In this document: positions 62,910 through 64,000 of the stretch, piece by piece
How the letters are laid out: every line of letters starts with the position of its first letter
Numbering within the stretch: the stretch's first letter is position 1
From: Stromatinia cepivora
Lineage: Eukaryota; Ascomycota; Leotiomycetes; Helotiales; Sclerotiniaceae
NCBI GenBank assembly: GCA_014898415.1
Contig: RCTD01000019.1
Coordinates: forward strand, 930,001 to 994,000
Reading direction: 5' to 3'
DNA length: 64,000 bases
Made by a program: the position numbers and the translations under genes
Notes under the pieces: generated by a model
Told to the model about the DNA's origin: nothing
The model's input: the letters and a program-made list of their open reading frames with translations, nothing else
Databases searched by the model: none

Positions 62910-64000
62910 TTAATTCGCACCAGTACTTTTCTCCTGAGGTTTTCCTCTTCCTCTTCCTCCACCACCACCACCCCTCACAAATTCCCCACCACCTCTTCCC
63001 CTTCCACCTCTCCCTCTCGATCCACCCTTTCCTCTACCGCCACCAGACTTACCACCACCTCTATTAACGCCACTGGTAGAAGCCTTTGCCCTCAAAGCCT
63101 CTTCCTCTTGAGCCCTTTTACTTTCTTGATCCCACCATTCTTGGAATGCTTGTTCTTCTTGAATTTCTTGAAGACTTCGTTTTGCAACTGCTTCCTTAAT
63201 CACTTCTTGCTCTCTTTGTTGCATTCCTATGATATCAGCCATGGATAATTGCAGTGACGGTTCGGCTTTCGCTGCTGGTGCTGTATATGATTTTGAATGA
63301 GGAATGAGTGGAGTAGATTTGCTTGGTGTTAACAGGCTTGGCTTTGAAGGACCAGGTGAAGATCTTTGTGCTTTCGTGATGCTGTTATTATCATTCCTTT
63401 TCTGACCAGAAAATCGGGTATCTGGCGCCGTGACTCGGCGCATAGCCGAAGGAGTACTTGCAGGTGAGATCGCAGGTGAGATTGCTGGGTTTGGTGCCAA
63501 GGATGACGGGGAAGATTTGTTATCCTCAACAAGAATGTCCTTGAGGTTCGTTTTTGAACCCACACCTGCAAATTGCCAAGGAGAGGATGCCTTGTCTTTA
63601 CCCTTGTTCACAGGAGTTTGTGCAATTGCTTGTTGAAAAGCTGCCTGTTGCTTCTTACGTTCCTTCTGTGAAAGTTTTGGAGTAGATGGTTTGGCATTCG
63701 CTTCATCCTTGGCCTTTTGAGCCGAGAGACTCATTGATAAATTGGAAGTACGGTTCGTTGATGCCTGGGCCATGATGTCTTTCATGTCCAGCTTTTGTAA
63801 AAGATTAGGAGAAGACCATGTTTTATTTCCAGATTGAGGAGTGTCGGAATTGTAGTTGATTCCTAAACCGACAGAATTTCGTAGATCCGTAGGAGATCCT
63901 GACTCGAAAACCTTGGGCGTCGAGCTAGTTGTAGGGAATCTTGGAGTAGTTGGACCACCAGGGGAAGCAGAAGGTAGGTCAGTAGCTAAGTTCAGGTCAG
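62910..64000 (-). CDS. C-terminal part of a probable BTB/ankyrin (IBtK-like) protein, cut by window end
   Basis: The frame is open from the window end through 62910, giving 362 visible codons of a longer minus-strand gene. The region is low-complexity and disordered, rich in Ser, Pro and Thr, with short conserved islands. These are KTWSSPNLLQKLDMKDIMAQ, KLSQKERKKQQAAFQQAIAQ, SPWQFAGVGSKTNLKDIL and a helical SLQEIQEEQAFQEWWDQES. It ends in a Gly-Arg-rich (RGG-type) tail that may bind RNA. WSSP, LKDI and QKERKKQ islands followed by a QEEQ.FQEWW helix are what I associate with the C-terminus of fungal IBtK-like proteins with ankyrin, RCC1 and BTB domains upstream. Those domains lie outside the window, so the name is tentative. 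Confidence 0.5.
   Translation of the reverse strand, partial: DLNLATDLPSASPGGPTTPRFPTTSSTPKVFESGSPTDLRNSVGLGINYNSDTPQSGNKTWSSPNLLQKLDMKDIMAQASTNRTSNLSMSLSAQKAKDEANAKPSTPKLSQKERKKQQAAFQQAIAQTPVNKGKDKASSPWQFAGVGSKTNLKDILVEDNKSSPSSLAPNPAISPAISPASTPSAMRRVTAPDTRFSGQKRNDNNSITKAQRSSPGPSKPSLLTPSKSTPLIPHSKSYTAPAAKAEPSLQLSMADIIGMQQREQEVIKEAVAKRSLQEIQEEQAFQEWWDQESKRAQEEEALRAKASTSGVNRGGGKSGGGRGKGGSRGRGGRGRGGGEFVRGGGGGGRGRGKPQEKSTGAN

Noticed and set aside
1..64000. CRISPR arrays, bacterial-type operons, rRNA or tRNA genes
   Set aside because: The DNA is fungal. The regularly spaced units at 48-51 kb are exons and introns, with no identical repeats. No convincing tRNA cloverleaf or rRNA stretch was found by eye; the tRNA-like matches are retroelement primer sites.

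Overview
The window reads as a filamentous ascomycete chromosome, most like a Leotiomycete (Sclerotiniaceae-like). That is inference from gene style: short GT-AG introns, an exgD-type glucanase, a NACHT/STAND protein, Fot1-type and Ty1/Ty3 elements, and AT-rich transposon blocks with many C-to-T and G-to-A changes typical of repeat-induced point mutation (RIP). No species can be fixed from the sequence.

Bases 1 to about 35,660 form one AT-rich block of RIP-degraded, nested retroelements with no host gene that I can support. It holds two copia families with 166-bp and 309-bp LTRs, each with a primer site matching the anticodon arm of initiator tRNA-Met. It also holds a gypsy fragment, a chromovirus with a recognisable chromodomain, solo LTRs and a Fot1/pogo transposon. 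One copia (7287-12773, target duplication AATCT) sits inside a larger copia copy. An inverted second copy of that larger element (19565-28359, duplication AATAT) holds a solo chromovirus LTR (duplication TAAAA). The Fot1 element ends at 35660, where the composition changes sharply.

Bases 35,660-64,000 are gene-bearing with normal composition. In order they hold: an orphan membrane protein (-); a small TIR element; a 3-unit tandem repeat; an F-box/ankyrin gene (-); a NACHT STAND gene with an N-terminal HeLo-like domain (-); a nitrilase-superfamily amidohydrolase (+); two microexon genes in tandem (+); a broken F-box/ankyrin fragment beside a solo LTR; the membrane-anchored exo-1,3-beta-glucosidase exgD (-), divergent from the mitochondrial branched-chain 2-oxoacid dehydrogenase E1 beta gene (+); a second orphan membrane protein (-); a MITE; a gag-only gypsy element nested in a TIR element; and the 3' end of a probable BTB/ankyrin (IBtK-like) gene (-).

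The most unusual content is at 48,031-51,190. Two neighbouring genes appear to be built from runs of 21-36 nt exons separated by roughly 50-80 bp introns, almost all in phase 2. In the first gene six successive 21-nt exons each encode exactly one heptad of a predicted coiled coil. Both models end in a larger hydrophobic exon. I do not recognise the family.
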